Origin: Bacteroidetes bacterium GWA2_32_17
GTDB lineage: Bacteria; Bacteroidota; Bacteroidia; Bacteroidales; GWA2-32-17
Direction of reading: 5' to 3'
DNA: 59,793 nucleotides
Assembly: GCA_001769035.1 (NCBI GenBank)
Contig: MENF01000191.1
Location: forward strand, 1-59,793
Shown one piece after another: positions 43,101 to 51,142 of this stretch (position 1 is the first letter of the stretch; each line of letters starts with the position of its first letter). Position numbers and translations under genes: made by a program. The notes beneath the pieces are model-generated. The model worked only from the letters and a program-made list of their open reading frames with translations, was not told the DNA's origin and did no database searches.

Positions 43101-45557
43101 TTATCCCTTTGTTATATCATTTTGCTTATTCTTAATGTCATCTTCTAAAATTAATCTTTTTAATTTCTGATACATAAATGAAATTACAAGTAACAAAATA
43201 CCTAAAGAAATAAATGCAACAATTTTTCCGCCTTCATTAATTCCCCTAATATCCCAAGTAAAAAGTTTAATTAAAGTAATTGCAAATATTGACAAAGAAA
43301 TTATTCGGAGCATTTGATTTTTGTTTTTCATTCCTAAAAACATTAAAACAAATGAAGTTAAGCCCCAAAAAATAGGATAAGAAATTTTTCTTGATTGCAA
43401 CAGCATTGCTTGTATTGTATGATTTGCATCAACCTGAGTAAGTACAGCTAAATGATCAAGTTCTGAGCTTCCAACAAAAATAAAAACAAAAACAGTAAAC
43501 CAAAGTGAAAGAATACTTAATACAGATTTTTCGCTATAAAGTTTAGAATAACTCCTCCAAATTAAAAATGTTACTACTATAACAAAAAATGCACTTAAAT
43601 AATGAAACATAAATGGAGTTAGCGAAATAGGTACTCCCGAGATGTATAAATCTCTGACATAAGCTGTTTGATGATTAAAGAAAACCAAATAACAAATTGC
43701 TGCAAAAAACCCTATTCCAATAACTATATTTTTTACAACCTGTTCTTTTCTATAATTTGCCCAAAGTATAAGTCCAAGTACAAATGAAAAATGATATACT
43801 CCCAAATAAACATTGCGAACAAAACTGTAATCAATATTTAACCAAAGCTGATATTTCAGTTCGAGTAAAATTCCTAAATATAAAAAAAGAATAAATAACG
43901 GTAACAATATCCAGCGATATACTTTTACTCCATTTTCAATATATTTTGGTGTTTTTAACTCGTATTTTAAAAGGAACAAATTGACATATAATGAAATAAT
44001 TACTGCAATACTTGTAATAAATGCTTGGTTAAAAATTAATGACAATGGTTTAACCATTTCTACGCCATAAAATGCTGCATCGGCTTCGGTAAATGTTTTA
44101 TTAAAATACACATATAAATTCGACCAATCAATAATAAGACTGATAATCATTAATGGCATCAATATAATTGAAGCTAATTTAACGATTTTAATTCCTGATT
44201 TTTGTGAAAACCACAATAACAAAACCGTTTCGGCAGCCCAAAATAAAGTAATATAATTTCCATCTAATTGAATTGGAGCAGTAAGACTTAAAAATGTAAG
44301 AACAAAGCCAATTAACAGATAAATAAGATTTCTGTCAACTTGTTTGCGTTTATACAAAAGCAATGCAAAAATAAGATTAAATAGAGCAATTGAGATTGTA
44401 AATATTCCTTGCAATCTTGCATTGTGAACATTGTTTAAAATTACCATTCCAGCCACAAAAAACATAAAAGTATTTGTAAGAAGAATTGTTATTTCACTCC
44501 AATTAAACTTTCTCTTTTCTTTAATGTTATTAACAATGTTCATTAAAAAGAATATGCCATAAAAAATTGAAGCAAAAATTAAGGCACCTAAATATGGAGG
44601 ATATGGTTTTTCGCTTACTTGGTAACCCAACCAGCTTCCGTAAATTATTGTAGTAAAAGCAAAGCAAATAACATTTAACCAGTACCAGTTTTTAAAGTAC
44701 GATAATACTAACATTCCAACATTAAGAATTGTAATATAAGTAAATAACACAATGTAATTACCTTCACCTGTACTAACAAAAAATGGAGTGCCAAAACCGC
44801 CCACAATAGCCAAAATTGCTAATATTTGTCGGTTGTAAGCATGAGATAATAAAACTGCAAAAGCTGTAATAACAACCATTATAGAAAAAGCAGCAGTTTG
44901 CGAAAATAAGTGATAATATTGAAATCCGATACTTATAGTAAAATACAAAACAGCTATTCCACCACCAACAAGAATTGAACTAAATGTTTTATATGTTTTT
45001 CTTAATTTATGAGCTAAGGCAATTAAAGTACCGCCTGCTAATATTCCAATTGCAACTCTTCCAACTTCGTTTATCCAGTTTTTATCAATTGCGTATTTAA
45101 CAAAGAAGGCTAATCCCAATACTAAAACACCAATACCAATAATACTTAACACATGCTCACCAATCCATTTTTCAAGGTCGGTTTTTGGTATTGTAGCTTT
45201 TATAACTTTAGGTTTAATTTGATTTACAACTGGCTTAACAGGAATAGCAGTAACATTCTGAGCCACTGGCTCTTCCTTTTTAAATACTGGAGGAACAATA
45301 ACAACTTCATGTTGTTTTATAATTTCCTGAACAGGAGCTATTACTTGTTCTTTTGCCGTTGGAATAACTTGTTCCGAAGGTTTTACTTCCTTAATGGAGT
45401 TAATTAAAGTTTTAATTTTAATTAAATCAGTTTTAAGTTCGGTTATACTTTTAAATATTTTACTTACTTGCGAGCTAACTCGTATCATAAAAATAATTGA
45501 TAGAGCAAGTATTCCTAAAGCAAGCATTACTAATAATGCAACAAAAAATCCTTCCAT
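43101..45557 (-). CDS. DUF2339 multi-pass membrane protein
   Basis: An 818-residue inner-membrane protein. The N-terminus has one helix (MEGFFVALLVMLALGILALSIIFMI), then a charged coiled/low-complexity linker (about 35-125), then some 20 or more closely spaced transmembrane helices. The conserved DUF2339 opening is LEKWIGEHVLSIIGIGVLVLGLAFFVKYAID, followed by NEVGRVAIGILAGGTLIALAHKLR. Its partner DUF3999 gene follows. I chose the ATG at 45557, since an upstream start at 45602 lies before the promoter box TACATTTG (45580-45587). Function unknown; it may be a large envelope-assembly or transport factor. Confidence 0.85.
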   Translation of the reverse strand: MEGFFVALLVMLALGILALSIIFMIRVSSQVSKIFKSITELKTDLIKIKTLINSIKEVKPSEQVIPTAKEQVIAPVQEIIKQHEVVIVPPVFKKEEPVAQNVTAIPVKPVVNQIKPKVIKATIPKTDLEKWIGEHVLSIIGIGVLVLGLAFFVKYAIDKNWINEVGRVAIGILAGGTLIALAHKLRKTYKTFSSILVGGGIAVLYFTISIGFQYYHLFSQTAAFSIMVVITAFAVLLSHAYNRQILAILAIVGGFGTPFFVSTGEGNYIVLFTYITILNVGMLVLSYFKNWYWLNVICFAFTTIIYGSWLGYQVSEKPYPPYLGALIFASIFYGIFFLMNIVNNIKEKRKFNWSEITILLTNTFMFFVAGMVILNNVHNARLQGIFTISIALFNLIFALLLYKRKQVDRNLIYLLIGFVLTFLSLTAPIQLDGNYITLFWAAETVLLLWFSQKSGIKIVKLASIILMPLMIISLIIDWSNLYVYFNKTFTEADAAFYGVEMVKPLSLIFNQAFITSIAVIISLYVNLFLLKYELKTPKYIENGVKVYRWILLPLFILFLYLGILLELKYQLWLNIDYSFVRNVYLGVYHFSFVLGLILWANYRKEQVVKNIVIGIGFFAAICYLVFFNHQTAYVRDLYISGVPISLTPFMFHYLSAFFVIVVTFLIWRSYSKLYSEKSVLSILSLWFTVFVFIFVGSSELDHLAVLTQVDANHTIQAMLLQSRKISYPIFWGLTSFVLMFLGMKNKNQMLRIISLSIFAITLIKLFTWDIRGINEGGKIVAFISLGILLLVISFMYQKLKRLILEDDIKNKQNDITKG

Positions 45558-45579
45558 ATAAATTTGTTTGTATTTTAAA

Positions 45580-45587
45580 CAAATGTA
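45580..45587 (-). promoter_or_regulatory. Promoter -7 box of the DUF2339 gene
   Basis: On the minus strand TACATTTG, 22 bp before the ATG at 45557; it matches TAnnTTTG. Confidence 0.6.
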
Positions 45588-45666
45588 CAAATTTATTAAC
45601 ACATTAATATTTAGAAATTATATTAAAAAAAAAATTAATTACTTTAGCAAAAAAATATTTTAATAA

Positions 45667-47562
45667 ATGGATAGTTTCATAAAAGTTTTAATGATTGATG
45701 CCGAAACTGGTTTTTATAAGATGCAGAGATATTTAATCGGCAAATATTACGGTCCTGTTGATATTGGCTTTCACCTTTCGGGCGTACACAATAGTTTAAC
45801 AATAGGTACAGGATTATTGGCAGGCTCAATTTTACCGGGTTCAAACCGGTTAATTTTTTCGGGCTTTTCGCCTTGCTGGGCTGGGTTTTATGTTTCATCA
45901 ATGGGTGGTGCCGGCTTAGTTTTCGATAATTTAGGAATAAGCATGATTTCTATTGTTGGAAAATCGGCTACACCTTCTATATTATATTTAAACAGAAATC
46001 ACGGCGAAGAAATAGAGTTAGAAATAAAACCAATTGAAATACATTCTGTTTGGAATAGCGGTCGAAAAGGTGTTTATTCGATGATGGATTACACTTACGA
46101 AAAATTTGGCGAACGCTACGAAACCGACCCGCGAATTCTTGCAACTGGGCCGGCATCGTTAAAAACTGATTTTGGTGCAATTTGTTCTGCACCAATAAAA
46201 AACAAAGAAGTAACTTTAGTTGACACATGGGCTGGACGAGGTGGCTTTGGTAGCAAATTGTTACAACAACATGGAATTGCTTCCATAATTTATGGTGGAA
46301 CATTTTTAGATGAAGACTTCCGTGACCGTAAAGTTGCTGACTCGTGGTTCGAAGATAAATACAATAAAAAACTAGCTGCAAAAGATATTGAGGCAACTAC
46401 AAAATATCGATTTGATGAACATTTTGAGACCGGTGGAACATTAGGAGTTAATTACGCAACAGTTGGAAGTAACATTATTGCATTTAATTACAAATCTATT
46501 TATTGGAGCGAAAACGACAGAAAAGAACTTCATCAAAAATTTGTTGTTGAGCATTATTTAAAACAATTTAACGAAGAAACCATTAAACCCCGACAACAAA
46601 AAAATTGTGGCGAACCATGTGCAGCAGTTTGCAAAAAAATGAACAATGAATTTAAAAAAGATTATGAACCATATCAAACCATGGGACCGCTTTCGGGTAT
46701 TTTCGACCAGCGAGCAGCCGAATTATTAAATCATCATGCCGACACATTAGGTTTTGATGCTATTTCCGTTGGCGGTGTTATATCATGGTTATTTGAGTGC
46801 CTTTCAGAAGATTTAATAAAACCTTCGGAATTGGGACTAAAAGAAAAGCCTATATTTTCAGCCGAAAATTTTGATATTGTTAACGACTCCATGAAAAATG
46901 CACAAATTGGAGTTTCATTGTTAAACAATATCATTTCGGGCGATTACGAAATGCTCGACATGAGCGATGGTGCTCGTATATTGGCACATAAATTAAGCGA
47001 TGCAAAAGGAAAAAAAGTATTAGATAAATTTGTTTTTACAGGATTTCGTCGAAAAGGATGGATGGTTCCAAACCAATACTGGACACCTGGCGTACTTTCG
47101 CCAATGCCAATGATGGGCAAATACTATATGTATTACGGAAAAGATTTTATGAATCCCCGTCAACTCGGTCACGAAAATGCAAACAGAATGGTTAAAGAAC
47201 TAACACTCGACAATCTTGGAATATGTCGTTTCCATAGAGCATGGGCTGAAGATATGATTGCTGATATTATTGGAAAGCTATACAATAAAAAGAATGAATT
47301 TATAGAATCAACAAAAAATATTTCATCATGGATTAATAGCCGAAATGCTTCATCTTTCTGGGAATCGGAAAGAAATATGGATTTAATTCATACTTTTATT
47401 AATAACAAATTTCAGGAAAAGTCTGATGTACTTGAATTAAATTATTGGTACGAAAGATTTAATGTAAACAAACAAGAAGCAGCTTTCGAATACTGGTACG
47501 AAATACATAAAGGAATACACGAATCACTTAAAGATTATGTAACTACACAACCGGCTATATAG
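45667..47562 (+). CDS. Aldehyde:ferredoxin oxidoreductase family (tungsten) enzyme
   Basis: A 631-residue AOR-family enzyme with a tungsten bis-pterin site and one [4Fe-4S] cluster. These enzymes oxidise aldehydes to acids with ferredoxin as acceptor, or related reactions. The N-terminal part has GSNRLIFSGFSPCWAGFYVSSMGGAGLVF. Cluster ligands are Cys314, Cys318, Cys322 and Cys520 (NLGICRFHRAW); the first three are spaced Cx3Cx3C, not the Cx2Cx3C of Pyrococcus AOR. The PYQTMGPLSGIFDQR motif and GFDAISVGG belong to the pterin-binding part. Substrate is unknown. The TAG stop codon is formed by TA and the first base of an inserted MITE (47562-47704). Presence suggests anaerobic metabolism. Confidence 0.88.
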   Translation: MDSFIKVLMIDAETGFYKMQRYLIGKYYGPVDIGFHLSGVHNSLTIGTGLLAGSILPGSNRLIFSGFSPCWAGFYVSSMGGAGLVFDNLGISMISIVGKSATPSILYLNRNHGEEIELEIKPIEIHSVWNSGRKGVYSMMDYTYEKFGERYETDPRILATGPASLKTDFGAICSAPIKNKEVTLVDTWAGRGGFGSKLLQQHGIASIIYGGTFLDEDFRDRKVADSWFEDKYNKKLAAKDIEATTKYRFDEHFETGGTLGVNYATVGSNIIAFNYKSIYWSENDRKELHQKFVVEHYLKQFNEETIKPRQQKNCGEPCAAVCKKMNNEFKKDYEPYQTMGPLSGIFDQRAAELLNHHADTLGFDAISVGGVISWLFECLSEDLIKPSELGLKEKPIFSAENFDIVNDSMKNAQIGVSLLNNIISGDYEMLDMSDGARILAHKLSDAKGKKVLDKFVFTGFRRKGWMVPNQYWTPGVLSPMPMMGKYYMYYGKDFMNPRQLGHENANRMVKELTLDNLGICRFHRAWAEDMIADIIGKLYNKKNEFIESTKNISSWINSRNASSFWESERNMDLIHTFINNKFQEKSDVLELNYWYERFNVNKQEAAFEYWYEIHKGIHESLKDYVTTQPAI

Positions 47563-47704
47563 TGTCTGTCCATAAAGTCAAGAGTCTGGAATATAAAGTT
47601 CGATGACAAGGCTTGCGAAGTTTTGAAAATCAAGGAGTTTACTTATGTAAATGACTGTTTTCAAAACGAGCATAACGCAGTCAGCGGACTTTATAGACAG
47701 ACTC
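47562..47704. mobile_element. TA-flanked MITE-like element, copy D
   Basis: A 143-bp copy with ends GTGTCTGTCCATAAAGTC and GACTTTATAGACAGACTC and TA at 47560-47561 and 47705-47706. Its first base is the G of the AOR stop codon. The subterminal arms read ATAAAGTTCG and CGGACTTTAT, changed on both sides relative to copies A and B (AATGT/ACATT), so pairing is preserved. Confidence 0.8.
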
Positions 47705-47765
47705 TAATTAGATTTTATTGAACTTATGTAACTACTTGTTTTTTTACATAAGTCCTATATATTAT

Positions 47766-49016
47766 TTACAATTTGTTTACAAAGTCAATTAATAAATTTA
47801 CAATTTCGGTGTATTTTCCTAAACTTAAATTTTCGGGTGTGTCGGCTGGATTATGATACGGACCAGTTTTTCCTTGCGAATAAATAAAAAAACTTTTAAC
47901 GCCTGCATTATAAAAAGGTGCATGGTCGCTATTGTTCGATGCACCACGGGTTTTTATTTTAGGCAAATATTTTTTTTCTTCGTTAATGGTTTTAAGCAAT
48001 TCGTATTCATTGTTAAAAACTGTGCTGTTAACTATTGTTATTCCATCTTCGCCACTTCCCAAAATATCCATATTTAATAAAAACTTGATTCTGCTTAATG
48101 GTATAAGTGGATGACTAACAAAATATTGTGAGCCAACTAAACCGATTTCTTCGCCTGTAAAAAAGATAAATGCAATTGTATATTTTGGTTTTTCTTTGCA
48201 AAATGTTTTATATAAATCAAGTATCATTGCAACACCGCTTGCATTATCGTTTGCACCACAAAAAACAGCATCACCAAGTTCGCCTATATGGTCGTAATGT
48301 GCAGTAAATGCAATTATTGAATCGCTGCTGCCGGGAATAATTGCAAAAACATTTCCCGTTTTATATTTATCAATTTGTTTTGATGCAAAATTTATTTCAA
48401 TAAATGCAGCATTTGCCGGAAAGGAATATATAGGAATTTCCATGCTAACCCAGCTAATTGGTTTGTTGTCTTGTGTTTGCATCGTGTTTCTATTAACAAG
48501 GTTTATTACTCCTTTTGCATGTAATGTGTTTTCGTGAATAATGTTTTCAACAATAGCTTTAAGTGTCTTATCGTTTGTTAAACTTGTGTCAATTGCTATA
48601 AACGAGTTGTTTAAATTTTGAGTAAGAATTTCTTTGAAATTTGTTTTATCTGTTTTTACTATTGAATATTTTCCATCGCAACTTTTAGAGTTGGGGTGTA
48701 TTATATATTCTTTGCCGCTTTTTAAAATCGTTGTGTCAATTTTTAAATTGCCTAAATCGGTAATTACCGAAACCGGCATTCTAAATTTTTGAAATTCGTA
48801 TTTTGAAGAATTACTATTATTTTTCTTTAATTCCGAAAAAATAAATTTCGAGGCTTTTTTAACGCCATTGTTTGTATAACCTCTACCGTGAAAATTATTT
48901 GAACAGAGTGTTGAAATAACCTGTTTTGCATAAATTATGTCTTGCCCAAAAGAATTATTAACATTAAAGACAAATAAAAAATAAATTAATAATAGTTTGT
49001 TTAAAAAACTAGTCAT
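47766..49016 (-). CDS. Exported M28-family zinc peptidase
   Basis: A 416-residue exported aminopeptidase-like protein. Residues 1-23 are a signal peptide (ending SFGQ). The C-terminal half is an M28 zinc peptidase domain: AHYDHIGELG (His and Asp ligands), ANDNASGVAM (bridging Asp), FTGEEIGLVGS (catalytic Glu and ligand), LNMDILGSG and SDHAPFYNAG (His ligand), so the active site is complete. The N-terminal region (about 30-190) is less conserved. It follows the coiled-coil gene by 10 bp on the minus strand. No sorting domain is present, so it likely acts in the periplasm. Confidence 0.88.
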   Translation of the reverse strand: MTSFLNKLLLIYFLFVFNVNNSFGQDIIYAKQVISTLCSNNFHGRGYTNNGVKKASKFIFSELKKNNSNSSKYEFQKFRMPVSVITDLGNLKIDTTILKSGKEYIIHPNSKSCDGKYSIVKTDKTNFKEILTQNLNNSFIAIDTSLTNDKTLKAIVENIIHENTLHAKGVINLVNRNTMQTQDNKPISWVSMEIPIYSFPANAAFIEINFASKQIDKYKTGNVFAIIPGSSDSIIAFTAHYDHIGELGDAVFCGANDNASGVAMILDLYKTFCKEKPKYTIAFIFFTGEEIGLVGSQYFVSHPLIPLSRIKFLLNMDILGSGEDGITIVNSTVFNNEYELLKTINEEKKYLPKIKTRGASNNSDHAPFYNAGVKSFFIYSQGKTGPYHNPADTPENLSLGKYTEIVNLLIDFVNKL

Positions 49017-49026
49017 ATTAGTATTT

Positions 49027-49797
49027 TCAAATAAAACGACGTGAAATTAATTCTATAAAACTGTTAAATGTCTCTGAATCTTTATTTTTAATAGTATTAT
49101 TAATTAAAATTTCAGCTTCTTCAAAACTGCTCATTCCATTTATCAAATCAATAGTTTTGTTATATAAATCGTTATTGTTAATAAATAAATCGCGTGTAAA
49201 CATTATTCTGTCATTAATACTAATTGCCGATTTTATATTTTTAATTGGTTTATGTATTCGATTTGACGATAGATTATTATCTTGTGTTTGCAATGAGTCG
49301 GATAAAGTTTTTGTATTTGTTTTGCGAAATTGTTCGGATATCGTTTTTGAACTTTGAGTATTTTGCTCTTTATTTTTAAAAGTTGTTTTGCATTCGCTCA
49401 CTGTTTCAAATAAAGTTAGTTCAACTTCAATAATCTTTTTTTCTTCTTCAGTTATAACTTGATGGTTGTTAGGTTCTTGTATTGCTTTATCATTTGTTAT
49501 TATTTCATTTACATCAAGTTGTTCAATAATAATTTCTTCGTTTTTAATTATTGAAGTTTCAGTAAAATCGTTTTTTAACGAAATTGGTTCTTCGTGTACA
49601 ATTTCTTTGGGTAAAATGGTGTCTTTTATTTCAATATTGTTTAAATTAATATTTAATAAGCAATCGTAAGCTTTTCTTAATTTTTCGAGAGCAATATCTT
49701 TTTCTATTGAAGAGAATTTCTTTTCTAAATTATTGATTAACGATTTTATTTCGTCAAGTAATTCAATAATATCTGTAAATTTATTATTTTGGCTCAT
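49027..49797 (-). CDS. Coiled-coil protein of unknown function
   Basis: A 256-residue acidic cytoplasmic protein with no signal peptide or membrane helix. An N-terminal coiled coil (about 6-50, IIELLDEIKSLINNLEKKF) leads to a long low-complexity Glu/Ile/Asn-rich linker (60-190). The C-terminal 70 residues, beginning AISINDRIMFTRDLFINNN and ending SFIELISRRFI, resemble a conserved tail I recall on other Bacteroidota hypothetical proteins. It precedes the M28 peptidase by 10 bp and is probably cotranscribed with it. I do not recognise a function. Confidence 0.7.
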   Translation of the reverse strand: MSQNNKFTDIIELLDEIKSLINNLEKKFSSIEKDIALEKLRKAYDCLLNINLNNIEIKDTILPKEIVHEEPISLKNDFTETSIIKNEEIIIEQLDVNEIITNDKAIQEPNNHQVITEEEKKIIEVELTLFETVSECKTTFKNKEQNTQSSKTISEQFRKTNTKTLSDSLQTQDNNLSSNRIHKPIKNIKSAISINDRIMFTRDLFINNNDLYNKTIDLINGMSSFEEAEILINNTIKNKDSETFNSFIELISRRFI

Positions 49798-49848
49798 GAT
49801 TTTATATTAAATTTCAACAAATTGATTGTACTATCTGTAATAAATTCA

Positions 49849-49973
49849 TTGTTTGTTTAAGAAAATATAAAATTTCAAGGCTTGCGATTGTCGAAAATGC
49901 GGAGTTCCGTCTAAACGGAATGAGCATTTGAAGCAAGTATAACGAAGAAATTGATATTTTCTTGCAAACACTA
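49849..49973. mobile_element. MITE-like hairpin element, copy E (divergent relative)
   Basis: Ends TTTGTTTAAGAAAATAT and ATATTTTCTTGCAAACAC pair, with TA after the right end only. The core keeps GGCTTGCGA and TATAACGA of copies A, B and D, but its pairing arms are different sequences (GAAAATGC with GCATTTGAAG; GGAGTTCCG with CGGAATGAG). It sits between the coiled-coil gene and tdk. Confidence 0.6.
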
Positions 49974-49984
49974 TGTATTTATTT

Positions 49985-49992
49985 TATTTTTG
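49985..49992 (+). promoter_or_regulatory. Promoter -7 box of tdk
   Basis: TATTTTTG matches TAnnTTTG, 38 bp before the tdk ATG and 12 bp after the flanking TA of element E. Confidence 0.6.
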
Positions 49993-50030
49993 TAAAGTTA
50001 ATCATTTGATATAAATCAACGAAATAAATT

Positions 50031-50606
50031 ATGTTTTTAGAAAATACCGGAAAAGATATTCCAAAAAAAGGTTGGATTGAAGTAATATGTGGTTCTATGT
50101 TTTCCGGTAAAACAGAAGAACTTATCAGACGTTTAAAACGAGCTAAAATTGCAAAACAAAAAGTCGAAATTTATAAACCAAAAATTGATGTTCGTTATTC
50201 TGTTGACGAGGTTGTTTCGCACGACGAAAATGCAATTCAATCAACTCCAGTAGATTCGGCATCAAATATTTTGCTTATGGTTAGCAATGTTGATGTTGTT
50301 GGAATTGATGAAGCACAGTTTTTTGACGATGCGTTGATTGATGTGTGTAACTCGTTGGCAAATAATGGCGTAAGAGTCATAGTTGCTGGTTTGGACATGG
50401 ATTTTATGGGAAAACCATTTGGACCAATGCCAGCAATACTTGCAGCTGCTGAGTATGTAACAAAAGTTCATGCAATTTGTATGCACTGCGGAAATTTAGC
50501 TCATTATTCGTATCGAAAAGTTGAAAGTAATAAATTAGTGCTTTTGGGCGAAACTTTGGAATATGAACCCTTGTGTAGAGATTGTTACAATAAAATTAAG
50601 AAATAA
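50031..50606 (+). CDS. tdk: Thymidine kinase
   Basis: Type II thymidine kinase phosphorylates thymidine to dTMP in salvage. The 191-residue product has the P-loop [17 protein letters not shown], the Walker B-like [12 protein letters not shown], the lasso-like loop region [23 protein letters not shown] and a zinc site of two CxxC pairs (CMHCG and CRDC). Length and motifs are normal. Element E lies just upstream, and a MITE-rich spacer follows. Confidence 0.95.
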   Translation: MFLENTGKDIPKKGWIEVICGSMFSGKTEELIRRLKRAKIAKQKVEIYKPKIDVRYSVDEVVSHDENAIQSTPVDSASNILLMVSNVDVVGIDEAQFFDDALIDVCNSLANNGVRVIVAGLDMDFMGKPFGPMPAILAAAEYVTKVHAICMHCGNLAHYSYRKVESNKLVLLGETLEYEPLCRDCYNKIKK

Positions 50607-50711
50607 ATCGTTTGTGGTCGAATAAATTAAGAAATGTTGAATTGTATTCGAGTGTGGTCGAATTAAATTAAAAATTTAAATATTATTCGATTGTAATCGA
50701 ATTGTTTTATA
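50607..50711. repeat. GTGGTCGAAT word spacer after tdk
   Basis: Short copies of TGTGGTCGAATAAATTAA, GTGTGGTCGAATTAAATT and GATTGTAATCGAATTG fill the space from the tdk stop to the target duplication GTTTTATA (50704-50711). No hairpin with a T run is clear. Confidence 0.5.
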
Positions 50712-51118
50712 GTAACTATTCAGTATGCGTAAAAATTGTCACGCAAAGTCGCAAAGTTCGCAATTTACCCCGTTAGATAATTGCTCTTTAATATAGTTCA
50801 CTCTTTTTTTTAACTATCTCACGGGGTGAACTCCGTTATATAATTCCTATAGAAAGTGGTATGAAAATAAAAATTGGTATCTAACGGGGTTAATATAGAA
50901 AATTATAATAAGTAAAAAGAAAAAATGACTATGAGATTTTATGGTTTGAATAGTAAACACGCTGTAAGCACGCAATGAAAAAAATCATTAATGATTTTTT
51001 TTAACTTTGCGGGCTTAAAACTTTGCGGGCATTGCGAGCTTTGCGTGACATAGTATTTGAGAGAAGAACAGTGTATGTTAAATAAAAAATCAAATTAACT
51101 TTGACACTGATTAGTTAC
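50712..51118. mobile_element. GTAACTA-ended MITE-like element, copy G, with 8-bp target duplication
   Basis: A 407-bp element with ends GTAACTATTCAG and CTGATTAGTTAC and the perfect 8-bp duplication GTTTTATA at 50704-50711 and 51119-51126. It is homologous in inverted orientation to 21315-21589 (both hold GCTGTAAGCACGCAATGAA or its complement, an AAAAAATCATT/AATGATTTTTT hairpin and CGCAAAG words). A second palindromic element (50767-50890) is nested inside. Confidence 0.85.
50767..50890. mobile_element. Nested ACCCCGTTAGATA-ended palindromic element
   Basis: Ends ACCCCGTTAGATA and TATCTAACGGGGT are perfect inverted repeats 124 bp apart, with an internal CTCACGGGGTGAACTCCGTT segment. It interrupts copy G relative to copy F. 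Flanking direct repeats are not clear. Confidence 0.65.
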
Positions 51119-51130
51119 GTTTTATATTTG
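51100..51130 (+). promoter_or_regulatory. Hybrid promoter of the DUF4143 ATPase gene
   Basis: TTTG at 51100-51103 inside element G and TATATTTG at 51123-51130 are separated by 19 bp, the optimal spacing for Bacteroidota promoters. The -7 box overlaps the right target duplication GTTTTATA. The ATG is 12 bp further on. Confidence 0.55.
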
Positions 51131-51142
51131 TAAAAAAAATAA

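Noticed and set aside
45558-45602. Longer start for the DUF2339 protein
   Set aside because: It lies upstream of the promoter box TACATTTG, so it would not be in the transcript.
50607-51142. Integrated plasmid or phage next to the DUF4143 ATPase
   Set aside because: No integrase, tRNA attachment site or phage gene is present; the repeats are explained by small non-coding elements.
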